64,000 bases of DNA from Methylocystis sp. ATCC 49242 (GTDB lineage Bacteria; Pseudomonadota; Alphaproteobacteria; Rhizobiales; Beijerinckiaceae): contig NZ_KE124774.1 in the NCBI RefSeq assembly GCF_000188155.2, positions 1,618,356 through 1,682,355 on the forward strand, written 5' to 3'. Below, one piece after another: positions 62,302-64,000 of this stretch. Numbering within the stretch: position 1 is the stretch's first letter; each line of letters begins with the position of its first letter. A program made the position numbers and the translations under genes. The notes below the pieces were generated by a model. The model worked only from the letters and a program-made list of their open reading frames with translations, ran no database searches and was not told the DNA's origin.

Positions 62302-63288
62302 GTGACGCCGGCGGCGCGCATTCTGTCGCCGCCGGTCGAAATCGGGCTGACGGCCGCGATCGTCGCGGTGCGTGACGACGAGCCCCTCATCCTGACCACC
62401 CGAACCGAAGGCGCCGACGCCGTGGCCTCCCTTCCCTCGGGCCCGTTCGATCCGATTCGTCATCGCACCTTCGAGATCGGACTGCGCGAATGGGTGGCGG
62501 AGCAGACCGGCGCGCCGCTGGGCTATGTCGAGCAGCTCTACACCTTCGGCGACCGGGGACGGCACGCCCGCGCCGGCGACCGCGACCCGCATGTCGTGTC
62601 GGTCGGCTATCTCGCCCTCACCCGCATCGGCGACGAGACGCAGCGGCCCGCAGAGGGCGCCTGGCGCAGCTGGCACGATTTCTTCCCATGGGAGGACTGG
62701 CGAAAGGGCCGACCAGAGATCATCGAGACGACGATAGCGCCGGGCTTGCGCGGCTGGGTCGAGGAGGCGCCGAATGCGGTCTCCTCCGCAGGACTATCGC
62801 GCCGGCAGCGGGTCGACCTCCTTTTTGGCGCGCAGGGACGCGGTTTCAACGAGGAGAACGTGCTGGAGCGGTACGAGCTTCTCTATGAAGCCGGCCTTCT
62901 GGAAGAGGCCTTGCGCGACGGCCGCGAGGCGGCTGCGAGGCGCGGAAAGCTCGCTCCTCTCGGGGTCCCGATGCGCCACGACCACCGCCGCATACTCGCA
63001 ACCGCCATGGGCCGTTTGCGCGCCAAAATGAAGTATCGGCCGGTGATCTTCGAACTGATGCCGCCCGCGTTCACATTGACTGAACTGCAACGAACAGTTG
63101 AAGCGATCGCCGGCCGCCATCTTCACAAGCAAAACTTCCGTAGACTGGTGGAAACCTCGGCGATCGTCGAGCCCACCGGAGAGATGCTGCTGAAAACCGG
63201 CGGCCGGCCAGCCGCCCTATTCCATTTTCGCCGCAATGTTCTGCAAGAACGTCCTTCACCGGGACTACGCGTCGGGATAAGGAGCTGA
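62302..63288 (+). CDS. NrtR-like Nudix/winged-helix regulator
   Basis: 328 aa from GTG 62302. An N-terminal Nudix-like domain (VEIGLTAAIVAVRDDEPLIL) has a degenerate Nudix box (REWVAEQTG in place of REVxEExG, and no upstream Glu), so catalysis is doubtful. The C-terminal winged helix (PPAFTLTELQRTVEAIAGRH, NFRRLVETSAIVEPTGE) is that of NrtR regulators of NAD metabolism. No NAD genes are adjacent; the effector is unknown. A palindrome lies just downstream at 63307. Confidence 0.85.
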   Translation: MTPAARILSPPVEIGLTAAIVAVRDDEPLILTTRTEGADAVASLPSGPFDPIRHRTFEIGLREWVAEQTGAPLGYVEQLYTFGDRGRHARAGDRDPHVVSVGYLALTRIGDETQRPAEGAWRSWHDFFPWEDWRKGRPEIIETTIAPGLRGWVEEAPNAVSSAGLSRRQRVDLLFGAQGRGFNEENVLERYELLYEAGLLEEALRDGREAAARRGKLAPLGVPMRHDHRRILATAMGRLRAKMKYRPVIFELMPPAFTLTELQRTVEAIAGRHLHKQNFRRLVETSAIVEPTGEMLLKTGGRPAALFHFRRNVLQERPSPGLRVGIRS

Positions 63289-63306
63289 TTTTGCTCTTTA
63301 AGATAT

Positions 63307-63329
63307 TGTTCACCCTGAGATGGTGAACA
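63307..63329. promoter_or_regulatory. Palindrome TGTTCACC-N7-GGTGAACA, candidate operator
   Basis: Perfect 8-base arms with a 7-base spacer, 18 bases after the NrtR-like gene and about 38 bases before the next start codon. The size suits a dimeric regulator. There is no T tract, so a terminator is unlikely. Confidence 0.5.
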
Positions 63330-63367
63330 TCGCCTGAAGCTTTGGTCCGTAAGCGTAGAGGTGAGTC

Positions 63368-64000
63368 TTGGGCTATCTGTCGCCGCCGCCGTCGCCGGCG
63401 CCCGTGGTCGTCTACAAGGACGTCGGGGGGCTCGTTACCGATTACGAAGCCCAAACGGAACAGTATCGTCGTGAGAACCGCGAAGTCCGGCTGCATGAAT
63501 GTCGCTCGGCCTGCACGCTGGCGCTGAGCCTGCCAAACGTCTGCGTCTATCCCGACGCCAAGATCAAGTTTCATCAAGCCTACAACGCGATCACCAAGGA
63601 GGTCGACCTCGGCGTCTCGTCGAAGCTCTTCGCCTCCTATCCTTCGGCGGTGCAGGCGCGACTGGGCTATCTGACCCGAGAATATCGCATCCTTTCGGGG
63701 ACCGAACTGATCGCGCTCGGGATGCGCAACTGCAACGGCGACAATCCGGTGCTCATCGCAAACCGCAAGCCGAAGGCTGAGCCCGCGATGGCGATCGCGA
63801 ATGCGCGCCCGAACGCGAATCCGAATCCCTGGGGCGACATCGCTCACAAGGTGCAGACCGCCGTCGCAAGCGCCCTGTCCTCCGGCGCCGGAGAGACGCC
63901 GCGCGGCTCGGTTCGGGTCGCGGTCGCCGACCGCCAGCGCCTTCCGGAGACATCGCGTCTCTCGACGGACGCCACCGCCCGCTTCGAGGGCTCGCCGAGC
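63368..64000 (+). CDS. Partial CDS: ClpP-like (COG3904-type) protein, runs off the window
   Basis: 211 codons are visible without a stop from TTG 63368, which has AGAGG upstream. HECRSACTLALSLPNVCVYP and KIKFHQAYNA resemble the serine and oxyanion region of ClpP/crotonase-like secreted proteins of Rhizobiales, with the nucleophile in SACT. No signal peptide is seen, so the true start may be earlier or the family atypical. The 3' end is missing. Confidence 0.65.
   Translation, partial: MGYLSPPPSPAPVVVYKDVGGLVTDYEAQTEQYRRENREVRLHECRSACTLALSLPNVCVYPDAKIKFHQAYNAITKEVDLGVSSKLFASYPSAVQARLGYLTREYRILSGTELIALGMRNCNGDNPVLIANRKPKAEPAMAIANARPNANPNPWGDIAHKVQTAVASALSSGAGETPRGSVRVAVADRQRLPETSRLSTDATARFEGSPS

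Overview
The window looks like chromosome of a GC-rich alphaproteobacterium of the Hyphomicrobiales (Rhizobiales). The evidence is the mot/fli/flg gene order with motC, the Rhizobium-type FliK (MotD), CtrA-type boxes upstream of flagellar genes, a gene transfer agent (GTA) cluster, and lineage families such as DUF1178, DUF3126 and DUF1254/DUF1214. A molybdenum, NAD-dependent formate dehydrogenase operon (fds) fits a methylotroph; a Methylocystis/Methylosinus-like host is my inference, not a proven assignment.

Layout. 1-1.9 kb is an accessory edge: a broken RND-efflux outer-membrane lipoprotein, an unknown gene and a lone Prim-Pol-type primase. 2.5-6.0 kb is flgB-flgC-fliE-flgG-flgA-flgI (+), downstream of a consensus CtrA box. 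6.1-16.9 kb is one long leftward operon fliF-fliH-motB-motC-motD-SLT-motA-fliM-fliN-fliG-flhB, then flagellin (17.1-18.0 kb) with its terminator and CtrA box. 18.36-20.99 kb is an intact IS21-family element. 21.0-29.0 kb is ychJ followed by a leftward LysR regulator and fdsG-fdsB-fdsA-fdhD-fdsD; fdsD is tandemly duplicated, and one copy carries a tail derived from the fdhD 3' end. 29.3-37.7 kb holds a D,D-carboxypeptidase, a CobW GTPase, comF, glutaredoxin, DUF1178, a class A PBP operon with DUF1214/DUF1254 genes, and a YcgN-like protein.

38.0-54 kb is a GTA structural cluster of the Rhodobacter RcGTA type: small and large terminase, portal, protease, capsid, connectors, tail tube, chaperones, tape measure, baseplate, NlpC/P60 and megatron protein, then a DUF2793 fibre with a very glycine-rich C-terminus. 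An M15 endopeptidase and a small holin-like membrane protein follow. The portal gene has an in-frame TAA, and the small tail-chaperone gene is out of frame at a C10 tract. Unless these are sequencing errors or recoding sites, particle production should fail.

55.6-58.1 kb is a PepSY-like protein with an OmpR-type response regulator and histidine kinase. 58.1-60.3 kb holds an outer-membrane lipoprotein, a membrane protein, a doubled DUF3126 protein and a PsiF-like protein. 60.4-63.3 kb is tag, an HD phosphohydrolase, a Cys-phosphatase and an NrtR-like Nudix/winged-helix regulator. A ClpP-like secreted-protein gene runs off the right edge. No rRNA, tRNA or CRISPR array was recognised.
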